64,000 nt of DNA from Ilyomonas sp963790435 (GTDB taxonomy: Bacteria > Bacteroidota > Bacteroidia > Chitinophagales > Chitinophagaceae): positions 248,001 to 312,000 of the forward strand of contig CAWBOI010000003.1 in assembly GCA_963790435.1 (NCBI GenBank), given 5' to 3'. Under the pieces are notes generated by a model. It had not been told where the DNA came from. It worked only from the letters and a program-made list of their open reading frames with translations, and ran no database searches. The translations under genes were made by a program, and so were the position numbers. Position 1 is the first letter of the stretch; the number at the start of each line of letters is the position of its first letter. Below, piece after piece: positions 27,992 to 37,217 of the stretch.

Positions 27992-29076
27992 AAGAGAAAT
28001 CATCTTTTGACGACTTGTTCAGGCGCAAGCTGAATGATCTGTCAACGCCAAATGAAGACGAATCCTGGCAACAACAAGTAAGAAAGAAGAATGAATTTGT
28101 TGCTGATAGCAATATAAAAAATGAAAAAAGAGGTAAAAACAAAAGTAGTGAGGATGATAAGCTGGAAGCCAATACCGGCAAGGCTTTGAACAGTAGCAAC
28201 GATTCAGTTAAACGTTCTCAAAATGAAGGTGTTGAAGCATCACTAAATAACAAAAGCGCAATCAATTCTTCCATTTCAGCAAGCGATAGCATTCATCAGC
28301 AAGCCATCATTCAGAAAGACAGTTTACAAAAAGTGATTCATTCCGACTCAAGTAAAATAGCTGTAAAAACAAACATCACTATCAAAAAGCACAAGTCCAT
28401 TTTCATTGATGGAGGTATTCAGTTGCAACAGCAAATTCCATTAGGCACACAAAAGGTAACAGCATACAACTACAACGGAAATAAGAATAGATTGCTCGAT
28501 TATATTCCCTCCTTATACATAAGATTAGAAAAGCAAGAACAATGGTTTTTACAAGCTGAATTTGATTATGCTTCACCATACAACGTAAACAAGATTGTGT
28601 ACAGCCAGCACACACAAACCAATTACACTTACAGCACGATTACAACAATCAACAATCGTTTGCAAAAAGTATTTTACAGCCAGTTACCCGTTAGCTTTCA
28701 TTATTACATTCAGCCGCATTGGACGGTAGGTGCTGGCGTTGCATACAATTGGTTTCGCGGTGCGGTGATGCAACAAACAACGGATGTTCAAAATTTTCAA
28801 CCCCACACGCAAACCCTTTCGCACCAAATGATTCCGGTAAAAAATTACACCGACTCTTTTTTGTATAAAACCAAAACTTCGCTGTTGTTGCAAACCAACT
28901 ATGTGAACAAAAGATGGACGGTTGGTTTGCGGTATTGGCAGGATGTGCAGCCGTTTATTAAATACACACTTCCTGATGGGACGATTGACAACAAACGAAG
29001 TTCATCGCTTCAATTGCTGGTAAACTACCGGTTGTTTCGGGAAACGTTGAAGTTGAAGAAAGATAAAAGGAATTGA
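27988..29076 (+). CDS. Sigma-linked outer-membrane beta-barrel-type protein
   Basis: 362 residues. The N-terminus is cytosolic-looking and charged ('SSFDDLFRRKLNDLSTPNED', then ESWQQ), as in Bacteroidota anti-sigma-like or sigma-linked proteins. A Ser/Asn/Lys-rich linker covers about residues 35-125. The C-terminal half alternates strands typical of an outer-membrane barrel ('HWTVGAGVAYNWFRGAV', 'SLLLQTNYVNKRWTVGLRYW', 'SSLQLLVNYRLF'). It overlaps the preceding sigma-tail frame by four bases. In related loci a complete ECF sigma gene lies in that position; here the sigma gene is broken, so control of this gene may have changed. No transmembrane helix is obvious; topology is unclear. Confidence 0.75.
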   Translation: MKEKSSFDDLFRRKLNDLSTPNEDESWQQQVRKKNEFVADSNIKNEKRGKNKSSEDDKLEANTGKALNSSNDSVKRSQNEGVEASLNNKSAINSSISASDSIHQQAIIQKDSLQKVIHSDSSKIAVKTNITIKKHKSIFIDGGIQLQQQIPLGTQKVTAYNYNGNKNRLLDYIPSLYIRLEKQEQWFLQAEFDYASPYNVNKIVYSQHTQTNYTYSTITTINNRLQKVFYSQLPVSFHYYIQPHWTVGAGVAYNWFRGAVMQQTTDVQNFQPHTQTLSHQMIPVKNYTDSFLYKTKTSLLLQTNYVNKRWTVGLRYWQDVQPFIKYTLPDGTIDNKRSSSLQLLVNYRLFRETLKLKKDKRN

Positions 29077-29099
29077 CTTTTCTTTCTGCCTTTACTGCC

Positions 29100-29163
29100 T
29101 TCGTTGGTGTTCTTCACCAACGAAATAACTGATAATAAAAGCATGTTGGTGAAAAATACCAAC
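29100..29163. repeat. Tandem hairpin half-sites (GTTGGTG/CACCAAC)
   Basis: A perfect 10-base stem TTCGTTGGTG / CACCAACGAA (29100-29124) is followed by a weaker second pair, GTTGGTG...ACCAAC (29145-29163). It lies just after the stop at 29076. It lacks a good T-run, so it is only a possible terminator for the rightward gene. Confidence 0.45.
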
Positions 29164-29225
29164 ATCGGCGAAGAAAAGATGAGAAAGAAGAAGATTTAGG
29201 TACATTCTTTCCTCTTTTCAAAAAT

Positions 29226-29256
29226 TACCTGACAGGTTTTGAGCCTGTCAAGTAAC
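29226..29256 (-). terminator. Terminator of the M28 peptidase gene
   Basis: On the minus strand, TTACTTGACAGG pairs with CCTGTCAGGTAA (one G-T pair) around a 7-base loop, followed by TTTTTG. It lies 8 bases past the stop at 29265. Confidence 0.7.
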
Positions 29257-29264
29257 GCAAATCT

Positions 29265-31481
29265 TTACCTCCCTACTCCTTCCAAATATTTGCTAAACTG
29301 AATGATTACATCTGCCGCAATGCCAATCTGGGTTTGGGCTTCAGCCCAGTTGCGCTGCTCTATAGCTTCCCGAATACCAGGTAATGTTTTTACGCCATAA
29401 CCGGTATAAAAACCAGGTGCATAAATAGCGTGTTTGTACCACTCGCGGCGTGGCAAACCGTTAGGTAGTAATAACTGTTGTTCAGCAGTAAACAAAGCTT
29501 TGTTGATGGCGTCATTGTTCAATGTTGTGTCTTTCTTATTCAACAATGATTGCAAGCTATCGGTGCTGCGTTGCAGACTGTCCATTGCATTTTGCAAAGG
29601 CGCAAAATTGAGATAGGGCACAGCCGCTTTTGGTTCTGGCACTAGTAAATGATACGCCGTATCGGTAGTTTGTGCATAGATGCCGGAAGTGATGAGTTTG
29701 TTTTCGAGGCGTGTATCTTCTCGCAGGTTATCGGCAAGTGCAATTACTTCTTTTGTGTAATTATTAATGGCATTGAATAAATGGGTAAAAACAAAAGGCA
29801 AACGGTCGGCATCTGCCATACGCAAAGCGGTGTGCCCTGCTATTTTTGAAAGTGCAACACCATATTGAAACGAAGGGTCTTTAAACCGGCGGTAATCGTC
29901 GTAAGAATCATAAACAGAATGATATTCTCCTCCACCATCTTCACCGCCAAAACCAAGGTTTAACGAAGGCACGCCAATGTGTTGCAAGAACGGTGAAAAA
30001 TCAGAACCTGAACCCAATGGTTCTAATTCCATTTCTTTTTTGTTCATCCTTTCTTCTTTTGCTTTTGTGCCTTTTGTATCGGCTACCTCTTTCGCCAGGC
30101 TTCTTGCCTGTATGCTGATTCCGGTTTGGGGGTCGGTAATTTCTTTCGCAGCTTCATTCACCGCCGTTTGTAAAGCCGCTGAACCACCGGCTCCAAAGTA
30201 ACCTCTGCCGTTGTCGTCGCTGTTGATGTACACCACTGCTTTCTGCTGCAACTCTTTTGCATGATCTTCCACCCATTCGGTACTGCCCAATAAAGCAGGC
30301 TCTTCGCCATCCCACGCACAGTACACGAGCGTGCGTTTGGGCTTCCATCCGGTCTTTACCAATTCGCCAATGGCTTTCGCTTCTTCCAGCAAGGCAGCCT
30401 GACCACTGATAGGGTCGTTGGCTCCGTTCACCCAGGCATCGTGATGGTTGCCTCTTACTACCCATTCGTCAGGATATTGCGAACCTTTGAGGGTAGCAAT
30501 CACATCATAGCAAGGCACTTCGTTCCAGTTAAACTGCATGTTCAGATGCACTTTTGTTTTATCATCACCCACATGATACGTGAATGGCAAACCGCCTGCC
30601 CACTCGCGCGGTGCAACAGTACCTTCCAACGATTTGAGTAAGGGTGCAGCATCGTGATAGCTGATGGGTATCACAGGTATTTTCAATAAATTTTTGGCTT
30701 CGCTCCTCTCAATGCGTTTGGCGTCTTTGGTGGAAGCAACGCCGGGCGTTAGCGGATCGCCGGGATAAATGGGCATGTCCATTACACTGCCACGCTGCAC
30801 TTCATATTCACTGCGGTAAGCGCCTTTCGGATAGACATCGCCGGCGGCATAACCATCATCAACCGGGTCGCTGTAAATAATGCAGCCAATAGCACCATGC
30901 TCCTGTGCTACTTTTGGTTTGATGCCGCGCCAGCTTCTGCCATATTTGGCAATCACTATTTTTCCTTTTACGTTAATGCCCATTCTGTCCAACAAATCGT
31001 AATCAGAAGGCAAACCATAATTCACAAACACCAATGCGCCGGTAACATCACCATCGGCACTCCACGCATTGTAAGTAGGCAATTGCCCGCTTTGTCCGCT
31101 CGTAGCATCTTCTTTCAAAGCTGGCTCTTTTAAAACGGCTTTGTAAGTGGTAGGCGATATCATTTCCAACACACGTGTTTTGGGTGTAGGAAACAGCACG
31201 GTGTATTCATCTATTGTAACATCCCAGCCCCATTGTTTGAAACGATTGTAAATAGTATCTGCTACTGCTTTTCCGCCCGGTGAACCCAAGTGATGCGGCA
31301 CTGATGACAATTGTTTGATGGTGCTGCCAATATGCGCTGCATTTAAGTTTTGGTCGAATTGTTTTTCGATGGTGAACTGCTGTTTTGCGTTGGCTGCGCT
31401 AAATCCGGTGATAGAAGATTGCGAAATGCCTTTTATAATGAATAATAAAATAATAAATGAAGCGAGGATAATTCTTTTCAT
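29265..31481 (-). CDS. M28 family metallopeptidase, glutamate carboxypeptidase II-like
   Basis: 738 residues with a signal peptide (MKRIILASFIILLFIIKGIS). A PA (protease-associated) domain lies near residues 120-260 ('ALVFVNYGLPSDYDLLDRMG', 'GKIVIAKYGRSWRGIKPKVA'). The M28 catalytic domain follows with the zinc ligands and base in 'VRGNHHDAWVNGANDPISGQ', 'WDGEEPALLGSTEW', 'YINSDDNGRGYFGAGGSAAL' and the final His in 'GGGEYHSVYDSYDDYRRFKD'. The C-terminal about 150 residues match the transferrin-receptor-like dimerisation domain. The layout and length are those of PSMA/NAALADase relatives. It is probably periplasmic or outer-membrane attached and cuts C-terminal acidic residues from peptides; the substrate is inferred from the family. 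Confidence 0.93.
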   Translation of the reverse strand: MKRIILASFIILLFIIKGISQSSITGFSAANAKQQFTIEKQFDQNLNAAHIGSTIKQLSSVPHHLGSPGGKAVADTIYNRFKQWGWDVTIDEYTVLFPTPKTRVLEMISPTTYKAVLKEPALKEDATSGQSGQLPTYNAWSADGDVTGALVFVNYGLPSDYDLLDRMGINVKGKIVIAKYGRSWRGIKPKVAQEHGAIGCIIYSDPVDDGYAAGDVYPKGAYRSEYEVQRGSVMDMPIYPGDPLTPGVASTKDAKRIERSEAKNLLKIPVIPISYHDAAPLLKSLEGTVAPREWAGGLPFTYHVGDDKTKVHLNMQFNWNEVPCYDVIATLKGSQYPDEWVVRGNHHDAWVNGANDPISGQAALLEEAKAIGELVKTGWKPKRTLVYCAWDGEEPALLGSTEWVEDHAKELQQKAVVYINSDDNGRGYFGAGGSAALQTAVNEAAKEITDPQTGISIQARSLAKEVADTKGTKAKEERMNKKEMELEPLGSGSDFSPFLQHIGVPSLNLGFGGEDGGGEYHSVYDSYDDYRRFKDPSFQYGVALSKIAGHTALRMADADRLPFVFTHLFNAINNYTKEVIALADNLREDTRLENKLITSGIYAQTTDTAYHLLVPEPKAAVPYLNFAPLQNAMDSLQRSTDSLQSLLNKKDTTLNNDAINKALFTAEQQLLLPNGLPRREWYKHAIYAPGFYTGYGVKTLPGIREAIEQRNWAEAQTQIGIAADVIIQFSKYLEGVGR

Positions 31482-31558
31482 AAGTTCGGTTTGCTTGCGG
31501 TTTTAAAAATAAACAATGATACAATAGAAATGCAACCTGAAGCATTTATGTTCTGCCA

Positions 31559-32395
31559 TCAAAAATGTTTACTATTCTTAAACTCTGCTTCAACTTGTTC
31601 CTGGCTCACTTCTGTGTTCTGTAATTTATAGTTAGAAAGATGTTTGTATATACCCCATAAAATTTCCGTTTCCACAAAATAACGCTTACCAAAATGAATG
31701 TTTAATGGCAATGAAGACTCGTCTTTGTTTAACCTGCTTTTCAACTCAAATTTTCCTTCTCTAAGTATTTTAAAAATATAGCCTGAATTGTTTTGAGCAA
31801 CACACATGACATTGTCATCAAAGTAAATTAAATAGTTAGCCATTGCCAGAGCGGTTTTACCCGGACGGTAAACAAATAACAAAGCATATTTGGATGTATC
31901 GGTTATAATGGGCTTTTTCAAAAGAACACTGTCAGAAACCTGCTTGAACAATTCATTACTGTAAATATTTACTTTTTCGTGCATCCACATCGTATCGTGG
32001 ATGATGGGCAGGGTTGATGCTTTATCGAAATAACCAGTAAAGACATAATAATCGTTAGTAAGATCATTTATTGAAAATAGCAGCTTGTGTTTCTTCATCA
32101 ATTCTCTTGTCTGTTGTTCAAGTTTGCCGTTCATGTCTATCAGGCTGAGTGTGTATGTACAGTCGTTGTTCCATTTTATTTTCCAAAGCGAAGTATCTCC
32201 TGTAACAAGATTGTTTTCATGCACAAGTTCACCTTCACGAATGTCAATATACCTGTCCGTTGAATTTTTTGGATAGTTATAAAAAACACCTTCATGAATG
32301 TCATTACACGTTAGTTTTTGTTGGGCATAGGAGACATTCAAAAACAGGAACATAATAATGCTGGCACCTAATGTCTTTAACCAGAAAGCAGTCAT
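31559..32395 (-). CDS. Exported protein with DUF2846-like C-terminal region
   Basis: 278 residues with a signal peptide (MTAFWLKTLGASIIMFLFLN, then VSYAQQ). The N-terminal half ('GVFYNYPKNSTDRYIDIREG', 'SLWKIKWNNDCTYTLSLIDM') looks like a lipocalin-type beta sheet. The C-terminal half ('YALLFVYRPGKTALAMANYL', 'ILREGKFELKSRLNKDESSL') resembles DUF2846 stress-related periplasmic proteins. I do not know the function. It stands 77 bases upstream of the M28 gene on the same strand and may be co-transcribed with it. Confidence 0.65.
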   Translation of the reverse strand: MTAFWLKTLGASIIMFLFLNVSYAQQKLTCNDIHEGVFYNYPKNSTDRYIDIREGELVHENNLVTGDTSLWKIKWNNDCTYTLSLIDMNGKLEQQTRELMKKHKLLFSINDLTNDYYVFTGYFDKASTLPIIHDTMWMHEKVNIYSNELFKQVSDSVLLKKPIITDTSKYALLFVYRPGKTALAMANYLIYFDDNVMCVAQNNSGYIFKILREGKFELKSRLNKDESSLPLNIHFGKRYFVETEILWGIYKHLSNYKLQNTEVSQEQVEAEFKNSKHF

Positions 32396-32724
32396 TTTTA
32401 TAAAAATTATTCGACATGAAAATAAAGGTTTGCTTTAATAATCTAAACAATAGTAACCAGATTTTTGCACAAGTGTAGATATAAGCTTTTGAGTAAACCT
32501 CAATGCAACCTGCGAGCTGTGATAAGTGCCGTTACGTGCGGGTTAAAAAGCAGGGAATAAGAATCAGGTATCAATGTTCAAGAGGCAAAGCTCAGTAATA
32601 AAATGTAAGAACAAGATGCGAGATGCGCTTTGTTCCAGATTTGTTTTTGCACAAATAATGTTACTTTCTCATAACTTAATTCTTGCTTCTTTTCTTTACT
32701 TCTTGAAACTTGCAGCTTGCATCT
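32396..32724. other. Intergenic, no gene seen
   Basis: Between two leftward genes. It holds a dispersed 11-mer at 32640-32650 and short imperfect inverted repeats ('agatgcgagatgcg' against 'cttgcagcttgcatctt'). No open frame with protein-like composition and no clear promoter were found. Confidence 0.5.
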
Positions 32725-33507
32725 TCACTCTTCCATTACATCTCCTGTCTTAATACTTTCGTGCGTAGGAACATTGTGATAACTGATTCTTGCGGCTTTG
32801 ATATGAAGCAGTTCGTGCAACCGCAATAGCCTGAAGATCATTGTTACCACAAATGCAGATAGCAAAGGCGCTACAACAAAAATCCAGTAATCAGTGTAAT
32901 TGTGCACAAGCCACGCCGGACCAAAGCTACGCGCAGGGTTGGTGCTGCATCCTGAATAAGCCGATTCGGCCCACACCATAAAGCAATACAAAGGCGGCAT
33001 AGTGAACGGAGTATAACGCCGGAGCGATTGATTTCCTACAAAAACAAACACAATGATTATTAACGCTGCCGTTGTAAGTAGTTCACCCACAAAGGCCGCC
33101 GTAATGCCTGCGCTTCCGGGTAACGTAATACCATATTGAATGCTTTTGCCTTGTTCTTTCCACAACAGCAATGGCAGGCAGCCGATAGCAGCCCCTAACA
33201 TTTGCGAAATGATATAACCTAACAGCGCGCCGGTTTTCATTTTACCACGAAGCCAAAAGGCAAACGACATAGCGGGGTTGATGTGTGCGCCACTTATTTT
33301 TCCAACGGGCGACAATGTTATCAAACAACCCGTGCAACCAAATAAAAAGCCTGTGAGCAGCCGCCTTACAACAACGGAAGGGATGAGATGAGCAACAACA
33401 GAACCTTTGCCCCAGTCTAATATCACTAAACTTAAACCAACTCCCAACAACAAAGCTGTGCCTATCAATTCGGCTGCAAACAAGTACCAGATACTCTTAC
33501 CTTTCAT
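32725..33507 (-). CDS. Aquaporin / MIP-family channel
   Basis: 260 residues from the ATG at 33507 (MKGKSIWYLFAAELIGTALL); an in-frame TTG lies 21 bases upstream. Both NPA boxes are present: 'ISGAHINPAMSFAFWLRGK' and 'GCSTNPARSFGPAWLVH'. About six hydrophobic helices surround them. It is an inner-membrane channel for water or small neutral solutes. Selectivity residues were not resolved. The gene lies back to back with the SPFH gene at 33598, with 90 bases between start codons. Confidence 0.92.
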   Translation of the reverse strand: MKGKSIWYLFAAELIGTALLLGVGLSLVILDWGKGSVVAHLIPSVVVRRLLTGFLFGCTGCLITLSPVGKISGAHINPAMSFAFWLRGKMKTGALLGYIISQMLGAAIGCLPLLLWKEQGKSIQYGITLPGSAGITAAFVGELLTTAALIIIVFVFVGNQSLRRYTPFTMPPLYCFMVWAESAYSGCSTNPARSFGPAWLVHNYTDYWIFVVAPLLSAFVVTMIFRLLRLHELLHIKAARISYHNVPTHESIKTGDVMEE

Positions 33508-33597
33508 GCTCGGCTGTTTGTTTTGCAAACATTCATAAATATCATGCCTTGCTGCCGTTGTTTTACATTTGTGTTGTTATTTATAAAAACAATCATT

Positions 33598-34509
33598 ATG
33601 CTTCTGCTTATTATCGGTCTTCTTATCTTTTTTGTTAGCTTGGGTATAAGTCGCACCAATCCTGCGTTTCAGCGATATGCAAAAACGGTCCAGGGTATTG
33701 GATTGCTCATTGCCGTGCTGGGTTTTGTTGCCGCTGGCACTGTACAGATTGATGCTGGTGAAGTAGGCGTGCAAAAATTATTTGGCAAAATTCAAAACAA
33801 CGTTTTAAACAGTGGTTTGCACCTTATTAATCCGTTGGTTGAAGTTCAGCATATTGATGTGAGAACACAAAACTATACCATGAGCGGCACCAGCAATGAA
33901 GGCAACAAGCAAGGCGATGATGCCATTCGTGTACTCTCTGCTGATGGACTTGAAGTAACGATAGATTTATCGGTGCTGTATCATGTAATTTCTTCCGAAG
34001 CGCCAAAATTATTGCGTGAAACCGGCGTGGATTATGAAGATAAAATTGTGCGCCCCATCACGCGCACACGCATAAGAGATAACGCTGTTTATTATGATGC
34101 CGTTGCCCTTTTTTCAACGAAGCGAGATGAGTTTCAGCAACGCATTTTTGCTACCATCGAAAAAGACTTTAAAAGCCGTGGCCTGATACTTGAAAATTTA
34201 TTGGTTCGTAATATTACGTTGCCGCAAAGTGTAAAGACTTCCATCGAGCAAAAAATAAATGCAGAACAAGATGCGCAGAAGATGCAGTTTGTGTTGCAGA
34301 AAGAACAGCAGGAAGCGCAGCGCAAACGTGTGGAAGCGCAGGGCATTGCCGATTACCAACGCATCATCAGCGAAAGCTTAACCGATAAGCAGTTGCAGTA
34401 CGAACGCATTAAAGCACAATTGGAAATTGCCAAATCACCCAACTCAAAAGTGATTATTATGGGCAATGGAAACACGCCGTTGATATTGGATGGAAAGGAT
34501 GAGAAGTGA
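33598..34509 (+). CDS. SPFH/prohibitin-family membrane protein
   Basis: 303 residues from the ATG at 33598 (MLLLIIGLLIFFVSLGISRT); the open frame extends further upstream. Two N-terminal hydrophobic segments (about 1-18 and 33-52) precede the SPFH domain: 'VQIDAGEVGVQKLFGKIQNN', 'LHLINPLVEVQHIDVRTQNY', 'VTIDLSVLYHV'. A long C-terminal coiled coil follows (about 205-270: 'SVKTSIEQKINAEQDAQKMQ', then KEQQEAQRKRVEAQG). Prohibitin-like proteins form ring assemblies in membranes and influence protease and lipid organisation. A TACATTTG match to the -7 element lies at 33564-33571, but no -33 is clear. Confidence 0.9.
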   Translation: MLLLIIGLLIFFVSLGISRTNPAFQRYAKTVQGIGLLIAVLGFVAAGTVQIDAGEVGVQKLFGKIQNNVLNSGLHLINPLVEVQHIDVRTQNYTMSGTSNEGNKQGDDAIRVLSADGLEVTIDLSVLYHVISSEAPKLLRETGVDYEDKIVRPITRTRIRDNAVYYDAVALFSTKRDEFQQRIFATIEKDFKSRGLILENLLVRNITLPQSVKTSIEQKINAEQDAQKMQFVLQKEQQEAQRKRVEAQGIADYQRIISESLTDKQLQYERIKAQLEIAKSPNSKVIIMGNGNTPLILDGKDEK

Positions 34510-34518
34510 GTGGGTAGA

Positions 34519-34744
34519 AACATTCCGAAGAACAATTTGTTATCCCTCAACACGATGATAGAAATTATAATCAAATCGGCGAGGGCAATTGTGCGGAATT
34601 TGATAATTGATTTATAGGAATGTAAATGTAGTAAACAACTTTACAACGTTATAATTGTTCAAATTGTAAGATCAGATTCCGCTACAAAGACGCCATCAAT
34701 CACAAAATATGTGCAAAACCAAACGGCAGCAATTGCGGAATGAC
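34519..34744. repeat. Degenerate inverted-repeat element, copy D (family of 10999 and 11799)
   Basis: The right end GCGGAATGAC (34735-34744) and inner 'cagattccgc' match the family at 11-12 kb. 'gtgcggaatttgataattga' (from 34591) matches 'gtgcggaatctgatgattga' of copy A. The left end 'cattccg' (34521-34527) is degenerate. One dispersed 11-mer sits inside (34713-34723). The remaining DNA to 34932 shows nothing further. Confidence 0.6.
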
Positions 34745-34932
34745 AGCAACATAATTTATAAAGTATAGCTATGATAGGTATATTAGTTATGTCGGCAATC
34801 ATTGACTCTTTTAATGCGAGTATATTTTTATGAAAGGAGTGAAGGCGAAAATCCAGAACTAACTATCTATATAAATTTATTTAGAGGAAATGATTCTCCG
34901 AAATATTTGTTTCCGATTGATGTATAACAAAG

Positions 34933-35040
34933 ATGATAGCAAGAAGTTCAGAATATGAAAAGAAAGCAAATATAGCTTTGTATAGTTTTTACGTTCTGTT
35001 AATTCTTATTCTCATTACCGCCTTTACACTGAAAAGATAG
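34933..35040 (+). CDS. Possible 35-residue membrane peptide
   Basis: ATG at 34933 and TAG at 35038-35040. The peptide starts MIARSSEYEKKANIALYSFY and continues into a strongly hydrophobic helix (VLLILILITAFTL), ending in KR, so a charged N-terminus and one transmembrane helix are visible. It precedes another small membrane protein (35108) on the same strand by 67 bases. No family is recognised and the length is near the limit of reliability; amino-acid composition is the only evidence. Confidence 0.4.
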   Translation: MIARSSEYEKKANIALYSFYVLLILILITAFTLKR

Positions 35041-35107
35041 TTATCAAATGTTGGTATGTCCATAGTGTAAATTCAAATAGAAAATATCAGATAAAAACAA
35101 ACATATC

Positions 35108-35335
35108 ATGAAACTACATTGGTTCACGCAAAGAGGAATCCTGTTCATTCCCAAAAACTTTATTGGCTGGATGATTTTGATTGCCGCTGTTGTATATGCG
35201 GTTTATATGTTTATAGATATTGACAGCCGCTCGCATTCAGTAAGTGATACGTTGATGAACTTTGTTTTTAATCTCTTTTTGATTGGCGTTGCGTATTCGG
35301 CAATTGCTTTGTTAACGAGCCAGTCAAAATCATAA
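35108..35335 (+). CDS. Small membrane protein with two transmembrane segments
   Basis: 75 residues. The first helix is 'FIGWMILIAAVVYAVYMFI' (about 18-37) and the second is 'LMNFVFNLFLIGVAYSAIAL' (about 49-68). The start MKLHWFTQRGILFIPKNF has a basic, aromatic lead. I do not recognise the family. It converges on the TPR protein gene (35341), whose stop is only 5 bases away, so the two genes meet tail to tail with no room for a terminator. Confidence 0.65.
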   Translation: MKLHWFTQRGILFIPKNFIGWMILIAAVVYAVYMFIDIDSRSHSVSDTLMNFVFNLFLIGVAYSAIALLTSQSKS

Positions 35336-35340
35336 CTTTA

Positions 35341-37119
35341 CTAAGAAACTTTTTCTTCTGTTGAATGGCGTTTCAAAAATGAAAAGCCCGGCTTTAATTT
35401 GTGCGCTTTGGAAGTGAGATAGTGCAATACTTTTTCTTCCAGCCGGTGATGCAAAGGCAGCAACAAAGCAATCAATATAATTTTTATCGCCAGCACTTTC
35501 CAGGGTTCGCCACCTGTGATTTCGTGTATCTGTTCATCTAACAAAAGGGTTATAAATTCAAACAAAAAAATAAACGCAAAAAAGCCTAAGCCTTTAATTA
35601 CGGCAGGCGATATTTTAAATACACCAAACAAAACCAGCACAATAAAAATGGTGGCAATGGCAGCCGTAATACCCATGTATTCAAGGTCGTTTCGTTTGCG
35701 CAAAGCCGCTTCTTCAGCTTCTTTTTGTTGCTCTGCCCGCTTGTTGGCATTTGCAATTTCAATGTTTAGTAAATCCTTTTGTTTGCCTAAGTTTTCCAGC
35801 GTGTCTTTAAAATGATTGTAACGGCTATAATAAAAAAATGCACTTTTATAATCGCCCCTTTTTTGATAAGCTGAATCTAACCGCTGACTAATGTCTTTTA
35901 AAGCTTCTAAATCTCCCGAAGAATCAGCAAACGTTTTTGCATACAACAACTTTTGCATCACTTCATTCCCGCTTCCTTTGTCTTTTAAAATATTCATCCA
36001 TTCCAAAGTGAAGGTGTATTTTTCACCAAAATTATCCGGCTGGCCATATTCAAAAGGAGCTGCCTGCTTCATGTAATAAACGGCTGAATCATACTGCTTC
36101 TTTTCATCGCTTACAGCCGCGTACAATTTATTCATCTGGTAGCCAACGCCAACATCAGTAATGAATGTAACCAGTTCAGGATGCTTGTTCAAATAACCCA
36201 ATCCTTTTTGCGGTGTTTCGTAGTTAAAATAATAATTCAGCAAGGCTAAATTGACGCTTGTTTTTAGCTTGGTAAAACGAAGCGAATCGCATAAGGCACC
36301 GGCTTTATTATACCAGGTTAAGCCAACATCTTTCTGCCCTTCGCTGATGTAAGCCTGTGCCATGTATTCCATGGCAATCGCAAGCCAATACCAATCCTTA
36401 GCGTCGCGTGCCTGCTGAATGGCAAGTGCATAATAATCTTTACTTTTTTCGTACTGGTCTGTTTCTACATAAAACTGTCCAAGGCCAATGTTCACTGATT
36501 CTAACAGTTTGTTTTTATCAGTTTTTTCTGCAAAGCTTCTTGCCGTTAGCAACGATTGAAACTGCGATAGTTTGTTTGCCATTTGCTGCCATGTTGCAGC
36601 AATGCCAAGGTAGGCTTGGCACAATAAGCTATCATTGCCCAGGTCGGTAGCAATGGCAATTGCCTGGTTGTTGTAATCGAGTGCTTTTTGCTTGTCATTG
36701 CCAAGGCGGTAGTAAGTAGCATATAAAGTGAGTGAACCGGCTTTGTATTTACTCAATCCGCTTTCAGCCGCAATAGCAAAACATTTATCTATATAACCTT
36801 TTGCTTTTACGTAATTAGTATGGTTGGGCATAGTGAAATACACACGACCCAAACGGCTGTACACTTCGCACATCAGTTCGCGGTTGCGGCCTGCTTCTGC
36901 ATCAGCAATCAGCCCGTTTTCTAAGCTGTCAAACACGGGCTGGCCAGGCAACCCGCGCGCCATCATTTCAAATACTACATCAATTTTGTTTTTGGAAATG
37001 GCCGCATACTGATGCTTTAGCAAGTGCATCAAACTATCGGTAGAAAAGAGTTCGTATTGCGCACGCAACTGAAAGCCGCACATCATCAACGTCAAAAAAA
37101 GAACATAAAAACGTCGCAT
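35341..37119 (-). CDS. TPR-repeat exported membrane protein
   Basis: 592 residues from the ATG at 37119 (MRRFYVLFLTLMMCGFQLRA, a signal peptide); the open frame extends upstream but the signal sequence marks the start. Several TPR units occupy about residues 60-420 ('ALDYNNQAIAIATDLGNDSL', 'SKDYYALAIQQARDAKDWYW', 'GLTWYNKAGALCDSLRFTK'). A short coiled coil ('NKRAEQQKEAEEAALRKRND', about 460) leads to three C-terminal hydrophobic segments ('MGITAAIATIFIVLVLFGVF', 'GLGFFAFIFLFEFITLLLDE', 'VLAIKIILIALLLPLHHRLE'). It lacks the histidine kinase or LuxR domain common in similarly built Bacteroidota sensors, so it may be a kinase-less relative. An 11-mer copy lies in its 5' leader (37181). Confidence 0.82.
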   Translation of the reverse strand: MRRFYVLFLTLMMCGFQLRAQYELFSTDSLMHLLKHQYAAISKNKIDVVFEMMARGLPGQPVFDSLENGLIADAEAGRNRELMCEVYSRLGRVYFTMPNHTNYVKAKGYIDKCFAIAAESGLSKYKAGSLTLYATYYRLGNDKQKALDYNNQAIAIATDLGNDSLLCQAYLGIAATWQQMANKLSQFQSLLTARSFAEKTDKNKLLESVNIGLGQFYVETDQYEKSKDYYALAIQQARDAKDWYWLAIAMEYMAQAYISEGQKDVGLTWYNKAGALCDSLRFTKLKTSVNLALLNYYFNYETPQKGLGYLNKHPELVTFITDVGVGYQMNKLYAAVSDEKKQYDSAVYYMKQAAPFEYGQPDNFGEKYTFTLEWMNILKDKGSGNEVMQKLLYAKTFADSSGDLEALKDISQRLDSAYQKRGDYKSAFFYYSRYNHFKDTLENLGKQKDLLNIEIANANKRAEQQKEAEEAALRKRNDLEYMGITAAIATIFIVLVLFGVFKISPAVIKGLGFFAFIFLFEFITLLLDEQIHEITGGEPWKVLAIKIILIALLLPLHHRLEEKVLHYLTSKAHKLKPGFSFLKRHSTEEKVS

Positions 37120-37217
37120 AAAGGAAGTAAGAAAAAGCAAGGTCGGGAAAAAAAGAGAATTGAGCTTTGTGCACGGCAGATTTGTTTTTGCACGAATTTC
37201 TATGCAACGAAATTGTT

